Below, piece by piece: positions 6,912 through 15,414 of a DNA stretch of 43,937 bases. The stretch lies in the NCBI RefSeq assembly GCF_014698335.1, contig NZ_JACJSV010000042.1, positions 1 to 43,937 of the forward strand, given 5' to 3'. The position numbers and the translations under genes are program-made. Position 1 is the first letter of the stretch, and every line of letters starts with the position of its first letter. Below the pieces are notes generated by a model that had not been told where the DNA came from, searched no databases, and saw nothing but the letters and a program-made list of their open reading frames with translations. The DNA comes from Microcystis viridis FACHB-1342 (GTDB lineage Bacteria; Cyanobacteriota; Cyanobacteriia; Cyanobacteriales; Microcystaceae).

Positions 6912-8042
6912 ATGACTAAAAATTCCTTCTTCAATGAGCAAAAAGAACAGTCCTTGATCAAAGCTAGGATTGTTGAGAAATATTTCTGGGCTTGGGCAAA
7001 AGTTATAATTTCAAAAGTTAAGGGATCGTCTTCAGTCCAGAAAATCGCTTATGTTGACCTTTTTGCTGGTGCAGGACGATATAAAGATGGCTCAAAATCA
7101 ACCCCAGTAAAAGTTCTAGAAACTGCCATCGCAGATCCAGATATGCGAAATATGCTGGTGTCGATCTTTAACGATGCCGATGTCGAAAAAGTTAATTCTC
7201 TTCAACAAGCTATAGATTCAATTCCGGGCATAGAAAATTTAAAATACCGCCCTCAAATATCAAAATATGAGGTTGGAGAGGACATAGTTAAAACCTTCCA
7301 AAGCATGAAATTAGTTCCCACTTTATTTTTTGTTGATCCTTGGGGTTACAAGGGACTATCTCTTCAACTTGTTAATTCGGTCGTCAAAGATTGGGGTTGT
7401 GATTGCATCTTCTTCTTCAATTACAATCGCATCAACATGGGTTTAAATAATGATGCAGTCAAAGAACACATAAATGCGCTATTCGGACAAGTAGGAGCAG
7501 ATCAACTCCGCAAACGATTGAAAACATTTACACTTACTCCACAAGAGCGTGAGTTAACCGTTGTAGAATATATCTGTGAAGCCTTGAAAGAAATGGGGGG
7601 TAAATATGTTCTTCCATTTCGTTTCAGACATGAAATGGGAAATCGTACTAGCCATCACCTAATTTTTGTAAGCAAGCATCCTAAAGGCTATGAAATTATG
7701 AAAGAGATAATGGCTAAAGAGAGTTCTGAACAGACGCAGGGCGTACCATCTTTTGAGTATAATCCTGCAACTCTTCAACAACCATTACTCTTTGAGCTAA
7801 CCAGTCCTCTTGATCAACTGGAATCTATGTTGTTGGACAATTTTTCAGGTAAAACTATGACGATGGCAGAGATTTACGACCAGCATCATGTGGGAAAACC
7901 GTACATTAAAAAGAATTACAAAACTGCCCTTAGCAATCTTGAATCTCAAGGAAAAGTCACAGTACATTCACCCGAGGACAAAAAACGGCGAAAAGGAACG
8001 TTTGCGGATGATTTAAAGGTTACATTTCCAGTTAAGCAATAA
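6912..8042 (+). CDS. tcmP: Three-Cys-motif partner protein TcmP
   Basis: The 376-residue product matches the TcmP family, named for occurring next to a three-cysteine protein of the Gp37/Gp68 (DUF5131) type. Visible motifs are VDLFAGAGRY (48-57), like SAM-binding motif I of methyltransferases, and FVDPWGYKG (140-148), in the position of a catalytic DPxY motif. A basic C-terminal region (about 310-376) resembles a winged helix. The reaction is not known; a nucleic-acid methyltransferase is inference. The partner gene lies directly downstream on the opposite strand, with stop codons overlapping by 11 bases. The leader contains a mobile-element remnant, fitting an acquired module. Confidence 0.85.
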   Translation: MTKNSFFNEQKEQSLIKARIVEKYFWAWAKVIISKVKGSSSVQKIAYVDLFAGAGRYKDGSKSTPVKVLETAIADPDMRNMLVSIFNDADVEKVNSLQQAIDSIPGIENLKYRPQISKYEVGEDIVKTFQSMKLVPTLFFVDPWGYKGLSLQLVNSVVKDWGCDCIFFFNYNRINMGLNNDAVKEHINALFGQVGADQLRKRLKTFTLTPQERELTVVEYICEALKEMGGKYVLPFRFRHEMGNRTSHHLIFVSKHPKGYEIMKEIMAKESSEQTQGVPSFEYNPATLQQPLLFELTSPLDQLESMLLDNFSGKTMTMAEIYDQHHVGKPYIKKNYKTALSNLESQGKVTVHSPEDKKRRKGTFADDLKVTFPVKQ

Positions 8043-8808
8043 GCTCTAATTTTTCTGAACGCCTCGCTGATTTAAGTGGGACACTTCCCCATGTTTGGAT
8101 ATGCTGATTCCAGGCATTAGGCATCTCGTCCCAGATTTTATCATCAAGTAATCTACCCCCTGCTTTCGGTGTCCTTCCCCCAACTTGTTTGAAAAAAAAT
8201 GCTACCCCTGAATTTTGACATTGATTGCGGATATCCCTTGCCCAGTCAAGTTTCATCTGGCGATGTTTTTGCCCGGATTCTCCGCCGACAATAACCCAAT
8301 CAATGCCAGTTAAATTAAGTTCTAGGGGTCCTAAAAGTGGCTCACATGAAATGAAACGCACTGAAACAGGAACTGTCCGAAGATATTCAATCCGATCTAT
8401 GTGGTTTTGGTTCTCGACAGATACACCTAGCCAAATGTTTTCTGGAAAATCTAATTTAGACGCTAAATCACCTAAACGGCTTTGTCGCTTTGTTAAAATC
8501 TGATATATATGCCAAGGTGTTAAATGAATAACTGAGAAAACTTGTCTGATAAAGTCGAGAGGCACATCATCATGAAAAAGGTCACTCATTGAGTTGACAA
8601 AAACTCGACTGGGAGTGCGCCAACGTAAGGGTTCTTCCAATCTTTCTGGATGCAAAGTTAAGCTGAATCCATTGGGAAAGTTTTTGGGAAAACGCTGTGT
8701 AATAGCTTCGGCATAACAATGCAGACAGCCGGTGCTAATTTTATCGCACCCGGTTGTTGGATTCCACGTTTTATCAGTCCACTCAATACCAGTGTTTATA
8801 CTAGACAT
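8032..8808 (-). CDS. DUF5131 (phage Gp37/Gp68) three-cysteine protein
   Basis: The 258-residue product begins MSSINTGIEWTDKTWNPTTG, followed by Cys21, Cys28 and Cys31 (C-x6-C-x2-C, then YAE). This is the hallmark of the Gp37/Gp68 family and resembles a radical-SAM cluster site. Later landmarks are RVFVNSMSDLFHDDVP, LTKRQSRL, WLGVSVENQ, RFISCEPLLGPL and WVIVGGESG, all typical of the family. The biochemical function is not established. It is convergent with tcmP and overlaps it by 11 bases, so transcripts of the two would be antisense at their 3' ends. Confidence 0.87.
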   Translation of the reverse strand: MSSINTGIEWTDKTWNPTTGCDKISTGCLHCYAEAITQRFPKNFPNGFSLTLHPERLEEPLRWRTPSRVFVNSMSDLFHDDVPLDFIRQVFSVIHLTPWHIYQILTKRQSRLGDLASKLDFPENIWLGVSVENQNHIDRIEYLRTVPVSVRFISCEPLLGPLELNLTGIDWVIVGGESGQKHRQMKLDWARDIRNQCQNSGVAFFFKQVGGRTPKAGGRLLDDKIWDEMPNAWNQHIQTWGSVPLKSARRSEKLELIA

Positions 8809-8865
8809 ATTTTAACTCCACAATCTATATCTATGACAGACGCTACCTGCCGATAATTAGCAATT

Positions 8866-8895
8866 TACTTGTACTATATCATTGTTTGACAAGTA
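8866..8895. promoter_or_regulatory. Candidate operator upstream of the DUF5131 gene
   Basis: A perfect inverted repeat TACTTGT / ACAAGTA with a 16-base spacer lies 58 bases upstream of the DUF5131 start. The symmetry suits a dimeric repressor, but no regulator is identified. Confidence 0.35.
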
Positions 8896-9056
8896 CAATT
8901 GTCGCCGCACTCACTTTCTACATTACGCAATCGTCAATGAGTTGCGGTGTACACAAAATATTACATCGTTTAACGAAAACAACAGGCGCTTACAGCCGGT
9001 GCTATGAAATCTAAGCGATGATCGCCTCACCTCAGATCTAGAGAACTAAGGCTCTC

Positions 9057-9941
9057 TTAGTACCATAATTCGGGGATCAGGTCATAATAACCAGCTTGGG
9101 GCGGTGGGTAAACACCCGCTTCGATTTTTTCGATAATAGTCGGCCAAGCTTGCCTAAAAGCGGCAGAGCGCTCGTTGGGGTGCAGAGTCCAACCCTTGGC
9201 ATTGGTGAGAGTGGCGCGATAATAGTTGCTTTGTTCTAGGGAGCGAGAAACCATAATTTCCCAAGAGTCGAGTTTTCCTTTGCCGGTCAAAATATTGCCC
9301 CAAGCTTTTAAACCATCGGGTAAGTGATCGAGAAAGGTATTTTTATAAGAGCGCCAGAGGGGGGTCATCGGTAAAAGGCGATCGTAGCGACGACAATTAA
9401 GTAGATAGGCACGGCTGCCAAAAAATTTAAATTGATAGAATCCATCGGGATTTTTTGTGTAAGGATGCTGAGAATAAATCGTACCATCAGGCCGCGGTGG
9501 ACCGGACAAAGGACGCACAAACATCATTTCTGGATGGGTTTCCATTAACTCGATCCCTTCGCGGATCCAACTGTAATCTGGTTCTTGGTAGAGCATCATG
9601 TCACTGTCATAATGAACCATATAGTCGCTGCGACATGACTCGATTTTGAAGATCGAGCCAAAAATCGGATAACCTTTGTAGTTATGGGTGGAACGGAGGG
9701 GACTGCCGAAATGCTTTTGATAGATACGCTGACGATAGCTGGGACCGTAGTTAAAATCCACTAGGCGATCAATTATGCCATGTTCAACTAATTTTTCACC
9801 ACAGGCTCTTAATTCCTCCATTGTACCCAGTCCGGGGCGATTAACCTTTTCCCCGCTTAAAGGGGCCGTGTCAATAGCGAGTACCTTTTCCTCGAAGGGA
9901 AACTGACTCATTTTGACTAAATGGGGAATAGTGTTCATCAT
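9057..9941 (-). CDS. Glycosyltransferase (GT-A like), probably with a nonsense codon at its 5' end
   Basis: The readable frame gives 294 residues starting MMNTIPHLVKM. It has a DSD metal/nucleotide-sugar motif at 112-114 (within VHYDSDMMLYQ) and aromatic-rich acceptor regions, so it probably transfers a sugar to a cell-surface glycan. The frame continues upstream of this ATG as LWFFTARTDVWF, protein-like sequence, to an in-frame TAG (9978-9980) and then an ATG at 9998. That earlier ATG has a GTGAGG ribosome binding site, so the native start is probably 9998 and codon 7 is now TAG, plausibly from CAG. The shorter start has no clear binding site. The sulfotransferase gene is divergent. Confidence 0.72.
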   Translation of the reverse strand: MMNTIPHLVKMSQFPFEEKVLAIDTAPLSGEKVNRPGLGTMEELRACGEKLVEHGIIDRLVDFNYGPSYRQRIYQKHFGSPLRSTHNYKGYPIFGSIFKIESCRSDYMVHYDSDMMLYQEPDYSWIREGIELMETHPEMMFVRPLSGPPRPDGTIYSQHPYTKNPDGFYQFKFFGSRAYLLNCRRYDRLLPMTPLWRSYKNTFLDHLPDGLKAWGNILTGKGKLDSWEIMVSRSLEQSNYYRATLTNAKGWTLHPNERSAAFRQAWPTIIEKIEAGVYPPPQAGYYDLIPELWY

Positions 9942-9977
9942 AAACCAGACATCGGTTCGCGCCGTAAAAAACCAGAG

Positions 9978-9980
9978 CTA
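9978..9980 (-). other. In-frame TAG at codon 7 of the glycosyltransferase
   Basis: From ATG 9998 the frame reads MRLPSC, TAG, then LWFFTARTDVWF into the glycosyltransferase. A single C-to-T change (CAG to TAG) would explain it. Confidence 0.6.
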
Positions 9981-10088
9981 ACAACTTGGCAATCTCATTT
10001 TGTATAAACCTCACTTTTATTTGGGTCTTAAATGGGATACATTATAGGGGAATCTTAGCGACAAGTTGACGCAATTCCTGATTAACCT

Positions 10089-10910
10089 ATGACTATAGCC
10101 CTCGATCGCTTACCCCAATCTTGGCAGGGTTTAGCCCATCGTTTAACTTATAAGTATTTTCAGGCACGCATTGATATACCCAAAGACCCTTATAAAATTC
10201 TCTTTCGTCCCCAACCCTATCAGGTTTTATTTATTCTTAGCCATATGCGATCGGGTTCGTCTTTATTGACCCATATCCTCAATTCTAATCCTGAAATTAT
10301 CGGTTTTGGCGAAACTCATCTGGTTTATGAGAGTGAACAGGATTTTAAAACTTTAATGTTTAGACTCCACTGGCGTTTGAAAGATTTAAACATGAATCAT
10401 AAATATATTTTAGATAAAGTTCTTCACGATGAGAAGTTTTTAGATCATAGTTTTTTGCAATCTGATGCGGTTAAGACCATATTTTTACTACGAGAACCGA
10501 AGCGCACTTTAGCTAGTATTCTAGATATTAAACCCCATCACAATGAGCAGCAAGCCCTGGGTTATTATACTGGTCGTTTAGCCACCTTAGAAAGTTATGC
10601 CCGATTAATTAACAGTCAAGAAAAGAGTTTACTTATCACCCACGATCAACTATTAAACCAAAGTCAATTGGTCTTTAATAGTTTACAGAGTCATCTCGAT
10701 ACTAAAACGGGATTTTCTGAAGAATATCGAGTTTTAAACACTACTGGCATTCGTGGGCTAGGCGATTCTTCCGAGAATATCAGAGCGGGTAAAATTATTA
10801 AACAAGCCAGAAAATTAGATATAGAAATTTCCGACGATGTTTTAACCCAAGCCCAAAAAGCCTACGATCAATGCTACAAAAACCTTAGCCATTATTGTCA
10901 TTGTATCTAA
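10089..10910 (+). CDS. Sulfotransferase family protein
   Basis: The 273-residue product has the PAPS-binding pair of sulfotransferases: the 5'-phosphosulfate loop FILSHMRSGSSLLTHIL (about 48-64) and the 3'-phosphate segment IFLLREPKRTLAS (131-143), with Arg135. It should move sulfate from PAPS to a hydroxyl or amine of a glycan, lipid or small molecule; the acceptor is unknown. It is divergent from the glycosyltransferase, which suggests joint work on a surface polysaccharide (inference). No strong ribosome binding site is visible before the ATG at 10089. Confidence 0.8.
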   Translation: MTIALDRLPQSWQGLAHRLTYKYFQARIDIPKDPYKILFRPQPYQVLFILSHMRSGSSLLTHILNSNPEIIGFGETHLVYESEQDFKTLMFRLHWRLKDLNMNHKYILDKVLHDEKFLDHSFLQSDAVKTIFLLREPKRTLASILDIKPHHNEQQALGYYTGRLATLESYARLINSQEKSLLITHDQLLNQSQLVFNSLQSHLDTKTGFSEEYRVLNTTGIRGLGDSSENIRAGKIIKQARKLDIEISDDVLTQAQKAYDQCYKNLSHYCHCI

Positions 10911-11006
10911 GCTGAATTGGGGATGAGCAATAGCCTTGATTCTCTCCTCGGAGTCCCAAGCAAACCCCCCTAATTCAACTCTAGGTTGATCCTTTAGTAG
11001 GTTCGA

Positions 11007-11222
11007 TTAGCCTTCAATATTAGCAATTGTAAAGCCCATCTGACACTCGTAGAGATTGGGCTGTTGGCTGCCCCCTTTGCCTAGGGAATGACCACAGCCT
11101 AGTTTACCCTCTCGCCACCGGGGTTGCCCCTGCTGGTTGGCTAAAAGACAGCCCTGACACACAGAACCCGTATCGAGAATGTGTTCGTCGGTTAAAATCA
11201 CTAACATGACGTTCACCCCCAT
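11007..11222 (-). CDS. Small cysteine-containing conserved protein
   Basis: A 71-residue frame with CQGC (about 22-25) and further cysteines in GKLGCGH and LYECQMGF, a possible metal site. No function is recognised. Two starts are plausible: ATG 11222, with GGAG 5 bases upstream, and ATG 11207, starting MLVILTDEHIL, with GGGGGTG upstream. No overlapping gene competes with it, and codon composition looks coding. Confidence 0.55.
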   Translation of the reverse strand: MGVNVMLVILTDEHILDTGSVCQGCLLANQQGQPRWREGKLGCGHSLGKGGSQQPNLYECQMGFTIANIEG

Positions 11223-11609
11223 TGATCTCCGATTATTCTTGTCTCCATTGTAGGATGTTTTTTCTGAGATGTAGTGCCGCGCTATACATTCCGCTACTTT
11301 TTGGCTTTTTTTCGCCTGGACCCTTCTTATACAAGGTATTTACCGATCAATTGTGAATACTCAGAAGATAAGGCGGCTCTTCTAGGTTCTGTGTGAGGAT
11401 GTTATAATATCAATACAGAATAGGAGGTGGGTTATCTGGATAAATTTTAATCAACTCCTCGATTTACCAAATGTAACAGTGGTCAATTATCAAAAAATTG
11501 AGAAGATATTAAGACTTAAACAATTTAACAACAACCAGCGGAAGTCATGGGAGATAAACCCTGTATTCTTGGTTAGCGAGTCACCCTCAGAACCTAACTA
11601 AAAAACTTT
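11223..11609. other. Intergenic region with mobile-element remnants
   Basis: It contains the MITE-type end at 11375-11396 and a transposase-like relic on the minus strand at about 11410-11475, described separately. The rest is AT-rich and should include the promoter of the ABC ATPase gene, which was not located with confidence. Confidence 0.5.
11375..11475 (-). mobile_element. Element end of the 7-bp-TSD family plus transposase-like relic
   Basis: Bases 11375-11396 are identical over 22 bases to one end of MITE copy 2 and then diverge. Just inside, the minus strand reads IEELIKIYPDN, resembling KIEKELVKVYPE of the IS5 transposase at 5516-6208, before stop codons. It may be the decayed end of the autonomous element that moves the MITEs. 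The protein similarity is short and could be chance. Confidence 0.4.
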
Positions 11610-12563
11610 ATGAACGCACCCGAATTAGCCATTGCTACCGTTGGTTTAACCAAACAATTTGACCGCCATGGGGCTGTTAATCAAGTAGATTTACAGATTG
11701 AAGCAGGGGAAGTTTACGGGTTAATCGGTCCAAATGGAGCGGGAAAAACCACTTTAATTAGGATGTTAGCGGCAGCGGAAGAACCGACAACCGGAGAAAT
11801 ATATCTGCACGGAGAACGTCTTTTAAGAGATGAGAGTAATCCCCGTCTCAAAAGAAACTTAGGTTATCTACCCGATAATTTTCCCCTCTACGATGACCTA
11901 AATGTCTGGAATTATCTTGATTATTTTGCCCGTCTTTATCATATCCCTCGCTCCCAACGTCATCGCCGCATTTATGAGGTTCTAGAACTGGTACAATTAA
12001 CCAATAAAAGTCATAATTTGATCGCTACTTTATCCCGGGGGATGAAACAACGTTTAAGTTTAGCCCGAACGATTATCCATGAACCTTTAATTTTACTTCT
12101 CGATGAACCGGTTTCTGGATTAGACCCGATCGCTCGCCTACAATTTCGTGAGATTATTAAAGTCTTACAATCGGCAGGTATGACTATTTTAATTTCCTCC
12201 CATGTCCTTAGTGATTTAGCGGAACTTTGTACTTCTGTGGGTATAATGGAATTAGGTTATCTAGTGGAAAGTACCTCTTTAGAGGAATTAAATCAACGTC
12301 TAGCTGGTCAATACTTGCAGATTACGACTCTAGGCAATCTAGAAGCCTTAGAAACCGCTCTTGAACAATGTGTTTTTGTGGAAAGTTGGCAAAGAATTAT
12401 TAATACTAATACTCTCCGAGTTAAATTTACGGGAACCCTAGAAGATAGTGCCGAATTGTTGAAATCTTTAGTCGTTTCTGGCCTGACCTTAAGCGAGTTT
12501 TATACTTGCCGCGAAGATTTAGAAACTATTTTCCTAAAACTGGGACATCGACAGGCATCTTAA
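11610..12563 (+). CDS. ABC transporter ATP-binding protein (ABC-2 type)
   Basis: A 317-residue ATPase with Walker A GPNGAGKTT (40-48), signature TLSRGMKQRLSLA, Walker B LILLLDEPVSGLDP and switch histidine in ISSHVLSDL. A C-terminal extension of about 90 residues is typical of ABC-2 or drug/polysaccharide exporter ATPases. It would energise a separate membrane permease, but none is encoded next to it: the downstream gene is a convergent TPR lipoprotein. Substrate and direction are unknown. The ATG at 11610 has no strong ribosome binding site. Confidence 0.9.
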   Translation: MNAPELAIATVGLTKQFDRHGAVNQVDLQIEAGEVYGLIGPNGAGKTTLIRMLAAAEEPTTGEIYLHGERLLRDESNPRLKRNLGYLPDNFPLYDDLNVWNYLDYFARLYHIPRSQRHRRIYEVLELVQLTNKSHNLIATLSRGMKQRLSLARTIIHEPLILLLDEPVSGLDPIARLQFREIIKVLQSAGMTILISSHVLSDLAELCTSVGIMELGYLVESTSLEELNQRLAGQYLQITTLGNLEALETALEQCVFVESWQRIINTNTLRVKFTGTLEDSAELLKSLVVSGLTLSEFYTCREDLETIFLKLGHRQAS

Positions 12564-12585
12564 GGGGAAATAATAATTTTTAAAT

Positions 12586-13338
12586 CTAACCAGATAGTAA
12601 CTTTTCGACTAATTTAATTTGCTCCTGACTAAAACCCGCTTCCTTCAGGTGTGCCAGAAACCATTTTTGTCGATAACGACCGTCTAAATCCCTAGCCTTT
12701 TTGTAGGTATCCCGCGCTTTTTTACTATCACCTTGATCTAAATAAATCATTGCCAAAGCCACAAGAGGATGGGGATTATTTGGCTCTAATTTAACTGCTT
12801 TTTTAGCGTTAGTAATAGCTGAATCAAAATCTTTTAGGCGATGATAGGCGAGGGATAAATTATAGTAGGCGATTTCATTATCGGGTTTTAAACTAGCGGC
12901 TTTAGTATGAGTGACTACGGCTTTTTCAAGATGACCACCGACAAGATAAACAATACCCAAAGCATTATAAGCAGCCACATGATCGGGAGCAATTTTAATC
13001 GTTTCTTCGAGAGTTGTTTGTGCCGCTAAAGGTTGTTTAGCTAGGTGTTGTGTCCAGCCTAAAATTACTCTCCCGTCTAGATGATTGGGGTTTAACTGTA
13101 CCGATTTTTTTAAAGCCTCAATACTTTTGATAAAATCTCCCTGTTGACGATACTGTAATCCCAATTGACGATAACGATTAGCAGCCTTAATGTCTGATGG
13201 GGGAATAATCGGACTGGGAGAAGGAGAAATGATTATCTTAGCCGTCGGTTCTTTTTTAGGGGGAGAGGGGGGACTACAGCCCCAAAAAACCGGGGAACTA
13301 AACATGATCAAGATAGTCAGGATTCGATAACTATTCAT
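12586..13338 (-). CDS. TPR-repeat lipoprotein
   Basis: The 250-residue product has a hydrophobic signal peptide ending SPVFWGC, with Cys21 as the likely lipidated residue. A proline-rich spacer follows, then about five tetratricopeptide repeats from residue 50 on (for example NRYRQLGLQYRQQGD and AAYNALGIVYLVGGH). It is probably a membrane-anchored scaffold facing the periplasm. The partner is unknown. It is convergent with the ABC ATPase, and its start is only 44 bases from the divergent NblB-like gene. Confidence 0.8.
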   Translation of the reverse strand: MNSYRILTILIMFSSPVFWGCSPPSPPKKEPTAKIIISPSPSPIIPPSDIKAANRYRQLGLQYRQQGDFIKSIEALKKSVQLNPNHLDGRVILGWTQHLAKQPLAAQTTLEETIKIAPDHVAAYNALGIVYLVGGHLEKAVVTHTKAASLKPDNEIAYYNLSLAYHRLKDFDSAITNAKKAVKLEPNNPHPLVALAMIYLDQGDSKKARDTYKKARDLDGRYRQKWFLAHLKEAGFSQEQIKLVEKLLSG

Positions 13339-13382
13339 GGGACAATTAATACCAGTCCAATTGTTAAGGGTGTCATCAAATT

Positions 13383-14048
13383 ATGAATTATTCCCCCGAA
13401 TCCGTGCAACGGCTGCTCGATTCCAATGATTATGGCGATCGCTTATCGGGAGTTAATCAACTGCGTTATTTAGCCCCAGAAATCGCCTTCGAGATGTTAC
13501 AGCCTGTAATTAACGATAGTAACGCTAGGGTGCGTTATTCGGCGGTAAGTCAGCTAGATATCCTCGGTCGTCAGAATCTCGATCTGGCCTTAACTATTCT
13601 ACGCGATCGCTTGTTAAATGATCCCGAAGCGGACGTGAAAGCAGCCGCGGCCGATGCGATCGGGGGGTTAAAATTAACGGCAGCCTACGATGATCTGGTG
13701 GCCGTCTATGAACAATCCAGCGACTGGTTAATTCAATTTAGCATTGTGGCCGCTTTGGGCGAATTGGGGGAACCCCGGGGCTTTGAACTGCTCGAAATCG
13801 CCCTAAACTCCGATAATGAATTGGTAAAAACGGCCGCTGTTAGTGCTTTCGGGGAACTAGGCGACCCTCGCGCCGTCTCTTTACTTGTTCCCTTGGCTAA
13901 TGATGATGACTGGCAACTGCGCTATCGTCTTGCTCAAGCTTTAGGCCGCTTAGGGGGGGAAGAGGCGATCGCTGTTTTGACCCAGTTAACCAGCGATAAA
14001 AGCGCCCAAGTCGCCCAAGAGGCCCGCAATAATCTCGTCCAAGGGTGA
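13383..14048 (+). CDS. nblB: HEAT-repeat protein, NblB-like (phycobilisome degradation/lyase-like)
   Basis: The 221-residue product is almost wholly HEAT/PBS-lyase repeats (for example NARVRYSAVSQLDILG, VKAAAADAIGGL, VKTAAVSAFGELGDPRA, WQLRYRLAQALGRLGG). The start, MNYSPESVQRLLDSNDYGDR, and the length of about 220 residues match cyanobacterial NblB. NblB proteins are needed for phycobilisome breakdown and are related to phycobilin lyases. No phycobilisome genes lie nearby, so the name depends on family resemblance alone; a general HEAT scaffold is the alternative. Confidence 0.68.
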   Translation: MNYSPESVQRLLDSNDYGDRLSGVNQLRYLAPEIAFEMLQPVINDSNARVRYSAVSQLDILGRQNLDLALTILRDRLLNDPEADVKAAAADAIGGLKLTAAYDDLVAVYEQSSDWLIQFSIVAALGELGEPRGFELLEIALNSDNELVKTAAVSAFGELGDPRAVSLLVPLANDDDWQLRYRLAQALGRLGGEEAIAVLTQLTSDKSAQVAQEARNNLVQG

Positions 14049-14121
14049 TGCAGAATAGTTGATTTTTGTCAATACCATTTACAATAAACTTTAATTAAGA
14101 ATCGTTAACAAAGGTAAAGCG

Positions 14122-15213
14122 ATGAAACAATTTACCCGTTTAATCTTGCTCGTCAGTCTCCTTGCGGGGGGCTGTTTCTCTGCCTCAATTGCGATCGCTG
14201 ATAATCCGGCGGGGGCAATCGTGAGCAAGGATTCACAGGTTAACGAACTACTGCGTCAAGCGCGGCAATTGGTCAAAAATGGCAATTATGGGGAAGCTAT
14301 AGCCATTTACGAGCAGGCCGCCGCCCTTGATGGCAATAATGCCAAAATTTTCTCTGGGATCGGCTTTTTACAAACGCGGCAGGGGGATTATAACGCCGCC
14401 GCCCAAGCATACCAAAAAGCTTTAAGTCTCGATCCGAGTAATCCCGACTTTTTCCATGCTCTCGGTTATAGTTTGGCTAATATCGGCGATTACGACAATG
14501 CAGCCACCGCTTACTACTACGCTATCCAAATAGAACCGAAAAACGTCCAACACTACCTCGGTTTAGGGGTGGTATTATTACGGCAAAAAAACTATGCAAA
14601 AGCGGGCGAAGTTTACCAATGGATTTTAGCTCTCGACCCCAATAATCAGCAAGCCCACGAAATCATGGGTAAAGCCTTGATCGAACAGAATAAAAGCAGC
14701 GAAGCCTTCGATTTTCTCCAAAAATCCCTGCAAAGATTCCCTAACAATAGTGAATTAAGATTGCAACTGGCCAGCCTTTTGCTCAAACAGGGCGATTTAA
14801 ATGGTGGAACCCAAATTTTAAAGGAAATAGAGCGACAAAGTGCAGGAAATTTTTTAATTCAGCTAAAAATAGGGATTTTACTCGAAAAACAAGAGCGTTT
14901 TGACGAGGCTCTCCCCTTTTATCGTCGGGCTGTTTTCCTAGAACCCCAATCGTTGGAAGCACAAGCGGGAATCGGTCGCATCCATCTGGCCAGAAAAGAT
15001 TATCTTGCAGCAATTATCGCCTATCAAGATTTGGCCGAAATCGCCCCCAATAACGCCGATGTCTATCTTAATCTCGGTCGGGCCTACGCGGGCCGAGGAC
15101 GAAAAAGAGAGGCGGAGGAAGCTTTTAAGCAAGCGCGAGCGGTTTATGTGCTGAAAAATAATCAATCTGGCCTGGAGGAAGTGGATGCCCTGCTGAAGAA
15201 ATTGCTTGAGTAA
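14122..15213 (+). CDS. Exported TPR-repeat protein
   Basis: A 363-residue protein with an N-terminal hydrophobic segment. LLAGGC18 could be a weak lipobox, or a signal peptidase I site may follow IAIA26. About eight tetratricopeptide repeats then cover residues 40-350, including GNYGEAIAIYEQAAAL and GDYNAAAQAYQKALSLDPS. It is a likely periplasmic or membrane-attached scaffold. It follows the NblB-like gene by 73 bases on the same strand and has AAAGGTAAAG before the ATG. No specific function is recognised. Confidence 0.8.
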   Translation: MKQFTRLILLVSLLAGGCFSASIAIADNPAGAIVSKDSQVNELLRQARQLVKNGNYGEAIAIYEQAAALDGNNAKIFSGIGFLQTRQGDYNAAAQAYQKALSLDPSNPDFFHALGYSLANIGDYDNAATAYYYAIQIEPKNVQHYLGLGVVLLRQKNYAKAGEVYQWILALDPNNQQAHEIMGKALIEQNKSSEAFDFLQKSLQRFPNNSELRLQLASLLLKQGDLNGGTQILKEIERQSAGNFLIQLKIGILLEKQERFDEALPFYRRAVFLEPQSLEAQAGIGRIHLARKDYLAAIIAYQDLAEIAPNNADVYLNLGRAYAGRGRKREAEEAFKQARAVYVLKNNQSGLEEVDALLKKLLE

Positions 15214-15220
15214 AACCAGA

Positions 15221-15259
15221 TCAGTTATCAGTTATCAGTTATCAGTTATCAGTTATCAG
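15221..15259. repeat. Heptanucleotide repeat TCAGTTA x5
   Basis: Five perfect TCAGTTA units plus TCAG start 8 bases after the TPR gene stop. This is the reverse complement of the CTGATAA arrays elsewhere in the window. Confidence 0.87.
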
Positions 15260-15312
15260 ATTTGAGTTTTCAGTTCACTGATGACTGTTTAGCGATCAAG
15301 GAGTAATTTATA

Positions 15313-15414
15313 CTAAATCCGTTGAATATAGGCTACTTATCAGGACAGGCACTCATGCAATAGGCAAGAGGCAAAAGGGGGAATAAATAATCAGTCTTTA
15401 ATAACCAGATTTAG
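15313..15414. mobile_element. 102-bp MITE flanked by TA
   Basis: Inverted ends CTAAATCCGTTGA and the complement of CTAAATCTGGTTA enclose about 100 non-coding bases, with TA on both outer sides (15311-15312 and 15415-15416). TA duplication and size fit a non-autonomous IS630/Tc1-mariner element. The left end is repeated at 6878-6911. Confidence 0.65.

Noticed and set aside
9043-9059. GGCTCTCTTAG beside the glycosyltransferase stop, matching a MITE end
   Set aside because: Only 11 bases match, no partner end or 7-bp duplication is present, and the site is explained by a small ACTAAG/CTTAGT hairpin.
10913-10978. Possible hairpin TGAATTGGGG / CCCCTAATTCA after the sulfotransferase
   Set aside because: The long loop, mismatches and lack of a T tract make neither a terminator nor an element convincing.
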